Assembly (NCBI RefSeq): GCF_003344345.1
Contig: NZ_QPIP01000019.1
Location: 1-20,510, forward strand
DNA: 20,510 nt
Direction of reading: 5' to 3'
Source: Wolbachia endosymbiont of Cylisticus convexus
GTDB taxonomy: Bacteria > Pseudomonadota > Alphaproteobacteria > Rickettsiales > Anaplasmataceae
Part shown: in pieces, positions 1 to 6,666 of the stretch
Position numbering within the stretch: position 1 is the stretch's first letter
Layout of the letters: every line of letters starts with the position of its first letter
Program-made: the position numbers and the translations under genes
Notes under the pieces: model-generated
What the model was told of the DNA's origin: nothing
The model's input: only the letters and a program-made list of their open reading frames with translations
Database searches by the model: none

Positions 1-202
1 AACTGGTTTAGGGATTGTTACACCAACACAACAGAGGTTGGGATATGATGCAAGGAAAACTAAATCAGATAGCAGTAATCAAAGATGCTATGAATGCTAC
101 ACTGAAGAGCCGTATGCGGGGAATTCGCAAGTACGGTTCTGTTGGGGGGATCATAGCAACTAAACCTAATAGGAGGATTTAAAGTTATGATCTCTACCGG
201 AC
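1..202 (+). ncRNA. Group II intron, 3' end (domains V and VI)
   Basis: This is the 3' terminal part of a group II self-splicing intron; the rest, including any maturase gene, lies left of the window. Domain V is at 107-139. Its lower stem pairs 107-114 with 132-139, it has the catalytic AGC triad at 108-110 and a two-base bulge at 130-131, and its upper stem pairs 115-118 with 126-129. Domain VI follows: 144-155 pairs with 186-198, leaving A196 unpaired on the 3' arm, the position expected for the branch-point adenosine. The 3' splice site should lie a few bases on; AC at 201-202 fits the usual AY ending but is not certain. The intron reads in the same direction as the transposase remnant that follows. 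Bases 1-100 were not assigned to individual domains. Confidence 0.82.
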
Positions 203-846
203 TGTATTTTGTGGAGTGCTGTACGTCCTAAAAAGCTGTTGCCAGTGGAGAATGTTGCCACAAGAGTTTCCAAAATGGAGAAGTTGTTACGACTACTTTA
301 AAAAATGGAGCGAAAAACCAAGCGAAGATAAAGAAAGTATTTTGGAGAGTGTTTTAAAAAAAATTAGTTAGAAAGGTCCGTATCAACAATGGTAGGAAAC
401 AGTTTCTGTATAATTGATGCTCAAAGTGTTAAAAACGCAGATACTGCTGAAAGAAAGGGCTATGATGCAGGCAAAAAAAATTTCAGGTATAAAGCGCAGT
501 TGATACACAAGGTCTTCCACACGCAATTCATATAACAACGGCAGAAGCAGCTGATCGTAGCAGTGCTGTAAAAATGGTTAAAAATGCTAAAGCAAAACTC
601 TCTGAAGTCAAAAATATACTCGCTGATGCTGGCTATACAGGAGAAAATTTTGCAACACAAATAAAAGCAACTATTGGTGCAACTGTTGAGGTGAAGCGAA
701 TTACATACCTTTGCTGTATTGCCAAAAAGATGGGTTGTAGAGAGGTCTTTTGCTTGGTTGGAAAAATGTAGACGGTTATGGAAAAATTGCGAGCGTAAAC
801 TCAACACCAGCTTACAAATTTGCTTTCACTTCTTTGCTCCTCAAAA
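203..846 (+). pseudogene. IS5-family transposase remnant, frameshifted
   Basis: This is a degraded DDE transposase of the IS5 family. Reading across several frames gives QWRMLPQEFPKWRSCYDYF (from 243), then IIDAQSVKN with the first catalytic Asp (about 410-437), LADAGYTG with the second Asp (about 616-639), and [11 protein letters not shown] with the catalytic Glu (about 734-768). The roughly 45 N-terminal residues expected upstream are absent because the group II intron end sits there. Frame breaks occur at an A8 tract (about 356-363), a second A8 tract (473-480), near 494 where a few bases of the usual IKRH-AVD region seem lost, and near 690. The sequence GATTATGAACAGGTTC at about 848-863 may be the right terminal repeat. 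No intact product is possible without several corrections. Confidence 0.85.
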
Positions 847-960
847 GATTATGAACAGGTTCTTAGGAAATCTAAGTATGATAATACTAAAAAAAGAAAT
901 GTATTCTATTAAACGTTCTATTGTTAACTTAGTATCCAGAACAAAAAAATATCAAAGTCG

Positions 961-1977
961 TCACATTATATCACGAACCTTTTCCAAGACTTTCTTCATA
1001 TTTTCGCTTGAAAGTAGGATTAAGCCAAGCCTAGATAAGTATCCACCTTCAGTACTGATAGAGTCTACAACTTCTTTAATGAATTCTCTTAACCCATCAA
1101 CAGTATATAAGTGTTCTTTCTTTATATAAAGATATAAAGGCCTTGCTAACATATATTCCCCCGATGATATATTTTTATAAGTTGGCTCAATTCCTGCGAT
1201 TGTACTTCCTTGAATTTCATCTTGGTTTTTCGCTAGAAAGCTGAAGCTAAATATTCCTAAAGCGTTTTTATTGCTCTTCAATTTTTGTATTATTATGTTT
1301 TCATTAATTCCAACTTCTATATACCTTCCATCATCCCTGATATTACTACATGCTTTCTTTCTTTTTTCCTGATCTTTATAATTCTCTTTGAAAATCCTTG
1401 AGTTCATACATGAATATTGATCAAGCATAATAAAATTAACCAAAGTTTCATGTGTGCCTGTATTTTGATGTGGACCATAGATTTTAATTTCTGTTTTTGG
1501 TAGGGCTTGATTTACATCAGACCAAAATTTTTTATTATTTTTTACTAATCTGCCATTTTCTTGAGAATATGCAGATAAAGTTTCAAATAGGTCATTTTTC
1601 GTAAAATCAAATCTATGGCTTTGATTTGAATTTGCAATGACAACTCCATCATAGCCAATGATGATCTCTATTACTTCATTAACTTTATTTCTTTTGCATA
1701 GTTCTCTCTCTACTTCCTTGATAGGACGAGATGAAGTGGTGATATCTGGTGTGTCTTCCCCTATCCCTAAGCAAAACATTTTGAACCCTGATCCACTTCC
1801 TATTGATTCCACAACTGGAGTTTTAAAGGGAAATACACGACTGAATTCTTCAGCTATAAATGAGATAAACGGAAAAACAGTTGAAGATCCAACAATTCTG
1901 ATATACTTTCTGGCATCAGTATTTGATAGCGGCATGAGTAATACAAGTGCAAAAATAAGGAAAAAGCGTTTCAGCAT
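961..1977 (-). CDS. pstS: PstS-like phosphate ABC transporter substrate-binding protein
   Basis: This 338-aa protein should bind phosphate in the periplasm and deliver it to a Pst-type ABC transporter. It begins with a positively charged residue pair and a hydrophobic stretch (residues 5-17), with likely signal peptidase cleavage near residue 22 (TDA). The mature part opens with [12 protein letters not shown], the phosphate-binding loop of the family, followed by SIGSGSGF (about 59-66), a DITTSSRPI segment (about 79-87) and [11 protein letters not shown] (about 172-182), the usual ligand-contacting blocks in order. The start is an ATG at 1975-1977. No pstC, pstA, pstB or phoU lies nearby, so it is an orphan here and must work with permease genes elsewhere or have another role. 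Its 3' end faces the IS5 remnant. The family is clear; the exact ligand is inferred. Confidence 0.85.
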   Translation of the reverse strand: MLKRFFLIFALVLLMPLSNTDARKYIRIVGSSTVFPFISFIAEEFSRVFPFKTPVVESIGSGSGFKMFCLGIGEDTPDITTSSRPIKEVERELCKRNKVNEVIEIIIGYDGVVIANSNQSHRFDFTKNDLFETLSAYSQENGRLVKNNKKFWSDVNQALPKTEIKIYGPHQNTGTHETLVNFIMLDQYSCMNSRIFKENYKDQEKRKKACSNIRDDGRYIEVGINENIIIQKLKSNKNALGIFSFSFLAKNQDEIQGSTIAGIEPTYKNISSGEYMLARPLYLYIKKEHLYTVDGLREFIKEVVDSISTEGGYLSRLGLILLSSENMKKVLEKVRDIM

Positions 1978-2211
1978 CGTTTTTGCTTAAGAGTGTAAAC
2001 TTAATTATTGTAATAAAAAATCAAACTGAAAAGCTTTTTTTCTAGATTTCAGCAGGTATAGCAATCACAATTTATTATAAAGCAGCCAGGAAAAATACTC
2101 CACAAAAAATAAAACTAGGTTACACCATAGCTACGTTGCAGTATCTCCTAACAAATAATTGAGTTGTTAAGTGCAAAAGTAGTCAATCTAATGTTAAAAT
2201 ACAACGTTTTT

Positions 2212-2452
2212 GGGAGTGTTAAATAAATCATAGGCGTCAAGTTAAGGAAAAGTGGCATAAGAAAGAAGAGAAGCGGTAAAAATTATTCTAGATATTAAAC
2301 GATAAAATTAGTAATTTATAGACTCTTTTAAAAAAATTATCTTATTTTAGATCAAGATTTCTTAAAAAATAAATATAATAAATAAACCTTAAATGGTTGC
2401 TATATTGGGCGTATTCTCTTAACTTGACGCGTATGGTTTATTTAACACTCCC
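2212..2452. mobile_element. MITE-like element with 35-bp inverted repeats
   Basis: The ends are imperfect inverted repeats: 2212-2246 against 2418-2452, matching at 33 of 35 positions. The outer end reads GGGAGTGTTAAATAAA and the inner part GCGTCAAGTTAAG. The 171-bp interior is AT-rich and has no reading frame of useful length, so this looks like a non-autonomous miniature element mobilised by a transposase elsewhere, or the collapsed remnant of a larger IS. No target-site duplication is visible: the eight bases on the left (ACGTTTTT) and right (TGCCCGTG) differ. The left end abuts a dispersed Wolbachia-type repeat. I cannot name the parent IS family. Confidence 0.75.
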
Positions 2453-2553
2453 TGCCCGTGCGCTTTGATGCAGATTACTTAAACGCTTCTATTGATAACT
2501 ATTGCAGTAGCAGCTGGAATAATATCCCCTTGGTGGAAGTGAAAACATAGATT

Positions 2554-2598
2554 GAAAAAATTAAGCAATGCTGAGATCTAAATGAACCTCAGCATATG
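2554..2598 (-). terminator. Rho-independent terminator-like hairpin
   Basis: Read on the minus strand, just beyond the stop of the 260-aa gene, there is an 8-bp perfect stem (ATGCTGAG at 2588-2595 with its complement at 2568-2575), a 12-base loop, and then a T-rich tail (complement of GAAAAAATTAA at 2554-2564). The stem can be lengthened with one irregularity using flanking GCA/TGC. Position and tail fit an intrinsic terminator for the minus-strand gene; the loop is longer than usual. Confidence 0.55.
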
Positions 2599-2624
2599 CA
2601 ATCATTTTTAACCAACTATATATA

Positions 2625-3407
2625 TTACAATATACTAGAATATTGCTGAGTTCCCACACTTGAAGCTTGAGGAGATTCTAATTTAGTACTCTGCAAAATA
2701 GAAAGTTTTAATAACTCCTTTAGAGCTAATTTTTCAAGTGCTGTATCATCTTTATTTAAGATTTTATCTAGCATGTTGCTTTTCTGTAAGCGATTAACAT
2801 AATTTCTAGCTTCCCCATTAAGAGCCCCTACTGTGTTGATACAAGACAATACTAAATCCGAGCTCTTTATTGCTAAAATTCCATTTACGAAAATGTCTAA
2901 TTTTGTTTTATCTTTAGTTAAGTCTCTAGCTAACCTATTTCTGATAACAGGATTATTATCATTAAACACAGTGCACTCAAGATAAAAGGAAGGATTAACA
3001 AGTATAGAGTACTCCAAAGGTATTGGTTTCAAACAATCGTTAGCATGAACAAATATGCCACATTCAGTAACACGCCCTTCTCTTACCGCAACACTATAGT
3101 TGAAACGATCTTCATACATTGATAGCAAAGAAAAAAGACGTATTACACTTGTACCTCTATCTTTCATTTCATCGAAAAGCTTTCTATCACTTATTAGTTT
3201 ATGCAAGATGTAATCCATAGCAAAGTAATTTGCATCGTGAAAACAAAACATACTACTTTCTTCAAAAATGGTCTCAGCTAATTCAATAGATTTTTTATCC
3301 TCATCTATGAAAGCTTTTTCATTTCTATTTAACTGTATGATTTCAGCTTTGCTATTGTTGCGTAGATCAGTTCTTTCTATTAACATCTCAAATATTTTTG
3401 TATTCAT
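2625..3407 (-). CDS. Hypothetical protein, 260 aa
   Basis: I do not recognise this protein. The start is an ATG at 3405-3407. It has no signal peptide and no membrane segment, so it is probably cytoplasmic or secreted without a cleaved signal. The N-terminal half mixes charged helices with a segment containing FCFHDANYFAMDYILHKL (about 54-71); the middle (about 130-160) looks beta-rich; residues 165-240 look helical and rich in Leu and Lys (for example KLALKELLKLSILQ). The last 20 residues are a polar tail rich in Ser, Gln and Thr. It stands alone: sucA ends about 200 bp upstream on the same strand, and a probable terminator follows. A 27-base palindrome lies 19 bp before the start codon and may control it. 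The intact frame supports a real gene, possibly lineage-specific. Confidence 0.7.
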   Translation of the reverse strand: MNTKIFEMLIERTDLRNNSKAEIIQLNRNEKAFIDEDKKSIELAETIFEESSMFCFHDANYFAMDYILHKLISDRKLFDEMKDRGTSVIRLFSLLSMYEDRFNYSVAVREGRVTECGIFVHANDCLKPIPLEYSILVNPSFYLECTVFNDNNPVIRNRLARDLTKDKTKLDIFVNGILAIKSSDLVLSCINTVGALNGEARNYVNRLQKSNMLDKILNKDDTALEKLALKELLKLSILQSTKLESPQASSVGTQQYSSIL

Positions 3408-3425
3408 ATATATTCTATATTAATT

Positions 3426-3452
3426 AAAGTAAGTATTAATAATACTTACTTT
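3426..3452. promoter_or_regulatory. Perfect palindrome upstream of the 260-aa gene
   Basis: AAAGTAAGTATT (3426-3437) is followed by three bases and its exact complement AATACTTACTTT (3441-3452), a 12-bp perfect dyad. It lies 19 bp upstream of the ATG of the minus-strand hypothetical gene, within or next to its expected promoter and 5' leader. A dimeric repressor operator or an mRNA leader hairpin are both possible. On the + strand it is followed by T residues, but no + strand gene precedes it, so a terminator role is less likely. Confidence 0.5.
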
Positions 3453-3552
3453 TTAATAAAAATAAATAAAAATCTTAATTTTTTAAACAAAATGAAAGTC
3501 CTTTTATATTTGTCTGAGCATCAAAGAGGTTTTATTAGTGTGATCCGTTCTC

Positions 3553-3585
3553 TATTGCACCTGGCTGGAGCACGTAGTGCCAATA
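3553..3585. repeat. Nested hairpin downstream of sucA
   Basis: TATTGCAC (3553-3560) can pair with GTGCCAATA (3577-3585, one bulged base). The inner GCAC at 3570-3573 can instead pair with GTGC at 3577-3580 over a 3-base loop. The two foldings compete. It lies about 30 bp beyond the sucA stop and may be a transcript-end structure, but on the minus strand no T-run follows closely. Confidence 0.35.
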
Positions 3586-3614
3586 CTTTTATAGCACCAT
3601 TTCTACTGTGAATA

Positions 3615-6269
3615 CTAAGCGATCTGTCTTAGAATCTCCTCTTTTTGCTGATCATGAACTTTAGAATAACCGCATGCAGGAGATGCAGCAGCAGGTCTTG
3701 CGATACACTTAGGTCTTTTTGCTTGAGTGTCGAGATTAGATAGCACTTCTTCTATCAATGGGTTGACAAAGAACCATCCTCCCATATTTTTTGGTTCCTC
3801 TTGACACCATATAATTTCAGCGTTTTTGTACTTTTCAAGTTCACTACCTAGTTTATCAGCAGGGAATGGATAGAATTGTTCTAAACGGACTACTGCTATA
3901 TCGTTTATTTTTTGTACTTCAAGCATTTCAATTATGTCGTAATAGACTTTACCACTGCATATTACGACTTTACGTATTTTATCATTTGAAGCTAAACCTT
4001 TTCTACACTCTGGAATTACCGTGAGAAATTTTTCTTCAAAGTCAGAAAGATTAGAAACTGCACTTTTATGACGCAATAGTGATTTAGGTGTAAACAGCAC
4101 TAAAGGTTTACGAAAATCCCGATGAATTTGCCGGCGCAAAGCATGAAAATAATTTGCGGGAGTGGAGCAATTCACTATCTGCATATTATCTTCTGCACAA
4201 AGTTGCAAAAATCTTTCTATACGAGCAGAACTATGCTCAGGTCCTTGCCCTTCATAACCATGAGGCAAAAGTAAAACTAGACCACTTGATCGCAACCACT
4301 TTGTTTCTGCAGATGCAATAAACTGGTCGATCATAATTTGCGCGCCATTTGCAAAATCACCAAACTGTCCTTCCCAGAGCACCAGTGAATATGGAGAATC
4401 AAGGCTATAGCCATATTCAAAGCCCATCACAGCATACTCAGATAGTGCACTATCTATAACTTCAAAGCGAGCTTGTTCTTTGTTTATATTGTTCAGTGGA
4501 ATAAACGTTTCTTCTGTTACCTGATTAACAAGTCTTGAATGACGGTGCGAAAAAGTACCGCGACCAGAATCTTGTCCTGACAAGCGCACTCCTATTCCTT
4601 CTGTGAGCAATGACGCGAATGCAAGACTTTCAGCAGTTGCCCAGTCTATGTTGCTACCAGAATTTACACTCTCTATTCTGCCATCGAGTATTTTTCTAAC
4701 TTTATTGTTAAGATTAAAACTGCTTGGAATATTGCTATTTATGTGTACACCTAATTTTTTTAGCTCATCTGGTGAGACACCAGAGTCTGTATAGTATTCA
4801 TTCAAATCGTTCAACTTTGCTCTTCTTAATTTTGACCACACTCCACCAAACCAATCGGCTTTTTGGGAAGTGTAAGTCGCTGACTCAGCAAGGCTTTTAT
4901 CCAATCTTGCCCTAAATTCGCTGCGTAATTTATTTACTTCATTGTCACTTAATACTTTCTCTGCAGTCAGCTTCTCTTCATACAGTGTTCCTGGAGTTTT
5001 ATGCTTTGATATTGCTTGATACATAAGTGGCTGAGTGAAATTTGGTTCATCGCCTTCATTATGGCCATATTTGCGGTAACATATTATGTCAATCACTACG
5101 TCCTTTTTAAATTTCTGCCTATATTCCATTGCCAAACTTGCAGCAAAACTCACAGCTTCTGGATTGTCTCCACTGACGTGAAATACTGGAGCTTCTATTG
5201 ACTTTGCTACATCAGTGCAATAAAAAGAAGATCGCGCACAACGCGGATTAGCGGTAAACCCAACTTGGTTATTAATGACAATATGGACGATACCACCTAC
5301 TGTATAACCTTTAATGTTGCTCAAAGTCAGGGTTTCAGCAACCACTCCTTGCCCGATAAAAGCTGCATCACCATGAATTGATATTCCAAGCACAGATCTC
5401 ATATTTTGCTTTGCTCTTACTCTTCCAGCGAGAACTGGATTTACCGCCTCAAGGTGAGATGGGTTAGGACATAAACTTAAGTGTATTTTTTTACCACCAG
5501 CAAGTGCTCGATCAGAAGAGTAACCAAGGTGATATTTGACATCACCAGACACCTCAAGACCACTTGGGTATGCAAGGTTACCTTGAAATTCAGATAGCAT
5601 TGCCGCATACTCTTTTCCCATAACTTTGGTTAGAACATTAAGCCTTCCTCGGTGAGCCATACCAAGAACTATTTCTTCAATACCAAAAGCTGTGGAATCA
5701 CTAATAACTCTTTCAATTGCAACAATAGTTGACTCTCCGCCTTCAATAGAAAAACGCTTGTATCCAGGAAATTTCATATGGAGAAATTGCTCGAACATCT
5801 CAGATTCGATTAAGTGCCTCAGTATTTCTTTTTTATCCTGAGGACTCAGCGTATAGGTCTGGTTTTCAATTTTCTCCTGCAGCCACATCCTCTCCTCGTA
5901 AGAGGAAATATGCATAAATTCAAAGCCGATATTCTTGCAGTAAATATCTCTATAGATTTCAGCATCACGCATTGGAGATAGGTTCGAGTATTTTTGATAA
6001 TCTATTTCTTTATTTACGTTTGGTGATAATGGATTTAAGTCTGCAAAAAAATGACCGTAAGATCTGAAAAAATTTGCCAAATTAGAAACCGAATCATTCG
6101 CTTTTACTACATCCTGCCCACTGCAAGAGCTAGCTTTATTAGCTTCTAAATTGCCTGAAAAAATTCTATACCAATCCTCCCCGATTGATCTATCACCCTG
6201 CAGATAACGGCTGTATATTCCCTCTACAAATTCTGCATTATCACTATAAAGGCAGCTTAAACTTAGCAT
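3615..6269 (-). CDS. sucA: 2-oxoglutarate dehydrogenase E1 component
   Basis: This is the thiamine-diphosphate-dependent E1 subunit of the 2-oxoglutarate dehydrogenase complex. It decarboxylates 2-oxoglutarate and passes the succinyl group to the lipoyl domain of E2 (SucB) in the TCA cycle. From the ATG at 6267-6269 the protein has 884 residues, somewhat shorter than E. coli SucA (933). The N-terminal segment NAEFVEGIYSRYLQ is the conserved E2-docking region. The active-site block MAHRGRLNVL is at about 204-213, the CPNPSHLEAVNPV block at about 267-279, and the ThDP/metal motif runs from GDAAF (about 300) to INNQVGFT (about 332-339). The transketolase-like pyrimidine domain and C-terminal domain follow, ending with the conserved CGYSKVHDQQ. 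An upstream in-frame TTG (6288-6290) could add seven residues, but the ATG fits the family better. No sucB is adjacent. Confidence 0.96.
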   Translation of the reverse strand: MLSLSCLYSDNAEFVEGIYSRYLQGDRSIGEDWYRIFSGNLEANKASSCSGQDVVKANDSVSNLANFFRSYGHFFADLNPLSPNVNKEIDYQKYSNLSPMRDAEIYRDIYCKNIGFEFMHISSYEERMWLQEKIENQTYTLSPQDKKEILRHLIESEMFEQFLHMKFPGYKRFSIEGGESTIVAIERVISDSTAFGIEEIVLGMAHRGRLNVLTKVMGKEYAAMLSEFQGNLAYPSGLEVSGDVKYHLGYSSDRALAGGKKIHLSLCPNPSHLEAVNPVLAGRVRAKQNMRSVLGISIHGDAAFIGQGVVAETLTLSNIKGYTVGGIVHIVINNQVGFTANPRCARSSFYCTDVAKSIEAPVFHVSGDNPEAVSFAASLAMEYRQKFKKDVVIDIICYRKYGHNEGDEPNFTQPLMYQAISKHKTPGTLYEEKLTAEKVLSDNEVNKLRSEFRARLDKSLAESATYTSQKADWFGGVWSKLRRAKLNDLNEYYTDSGVSPDELKKLGVHINSNIPSSFNLNNKVRKILDGRIESVNSGSNIDWATAESLAFASLLTEGIGVRLSGQDSGRGTFSHRHSRLVNQVTEETFIPLNNINKEQARFEVIDSALSEYAVMGFEYGYSLDSPYSLVLWEGQFGDFANGAQIMIDQFIASAETKWLRSSGLVLLLPHGYEGQGPEHSSARIERFLQLCAEDNMQIVNCSTPANYFHALRRQIHRDFRKPLVLFTPKSLLRHKSAVSNLSDFEEKFLTVIPECRKGLASNDKIRKVVICSGKVYYDIIEMLEVQKINDIAVVRLEQFYPFPADKLGSELEKYKNAEIIWCQEEPKNMGGWFFVNPLIEEVLSNLDTQAKRPKCIARPAAASPACGYSKVHDQQKEEILRQIA

Positions 6270-6421
6270 AATCACTATAAAAGATATCAAATACTTATAA
6301 GTATACCTTAAGTTTTTTAAAAAAGAACTCCTTTAGTTTCCAATTATTAAGTTATACAAACACTGCAATCTGAGTTCTCCAGGAAGGGTGTCATTCTAGA
6401 CTGGCGTCTAATCTTTCCATA

Positions 6422-6449
6422 AAACATTGTATTTTAACATAAAACAGCT
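6422..6449 (-). repeat. Dispersed repeat, TGTTAAAATACAA family
   Basis: Read on the minus strand, this 28-base segment matches 19378-19405 at 26 of 28 positions; the two differences are both C/T changes. A shorter match is at 2192-2210. It is a short interspersed repeat of the genome with no coding potential. Confidence 0.6.
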
Positions 6450-6484
6450 ATACTCACCAACTTATGCCCAATCAGAATTCCTAG

Positions 6485-6507
6485 ATCCCAGTGTCAAGCG
6501 CTGGGAT
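6485..6507. repeat. Palindromic dispersed repeat (ATCCCAG...CTGGGAT)
   Basis: This is a hairpin with a 9-bp stem including one G-T pair (6485-6493 with 6499-6507) and a 5-base loop, followed by GACATC and six T residues. The same stem core recurs at 19216-19239 and 19328-19351. The T-run makes it terminator-like on the + strand, but no + strand gene ends before it. Confidence 0.6.
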
Positions 6508-6666
6508 GACATCTTTTTTGGACTCCTATACTATTGCTGATTGAAGATTATTGAAATTTTTTTTGCACATTTAAGAGCGCAAGCGTTTATGAGTCAGAGG
6601 ATAAGTCATATAAGATTTACTGGATCTTAATACTTTGAATTTATATTTTAGTAAACGGTAATTGGT

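Larger units (their letters stand above)
1978..2624. other. Gene-free spacer with mobile-element debris
   Basis: No complete gene is visible in these 647 bases. The stretch holds a short dispersed repeat (2192-2210), a 241-bp inverted-repeat element (2212-2452), a 29-codon open remnant (2458-2550, + strand) that has no start of its own, and a terminator-like hairpin (about 2554-2598) serving the minus-strand gene to the right. The rest is AT-rich and dense with stop codons in all frames. Confidence 0.7.
6270..6666. other. Repeat-rich spacer between sucA and the 456-aa gene
   Basis: This divergent spacer must hold the promoters of sucA (-) and of the proline-rich gene (+), but neither has a near-consensus sigma-70 match that I can defend. 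Instead it carries dispersed repeats: an inverted copy of the TGTTAAAATACAA family (6422-6449), a CCCAG palindrome (6485-6507), and a GACATCTTTTTTGGACTC segment (about 6508-6525) that recurs near 15677. I see no small gene in it. Confidence 0.6.

Noticed and set aside
460..807. Minus-strand 115-aa frame rich in Cys and Phe
   Set aside because: It is antisense to the IS5 transposase remnant and shows no signal, ribosome site or family.
4603..5201. Short + strand open frames opposite sucA
   Set aside because: They lie antisense to the conserved active-site and C-terminal regions of SucA and show no family features or ribosome sites.
6270..6290. TTG start giving an 891-aa SucA
   Set aside because: A TTG start with seven extra hydrophobic residues is less likely than the ATG next to the conserved docking segment.
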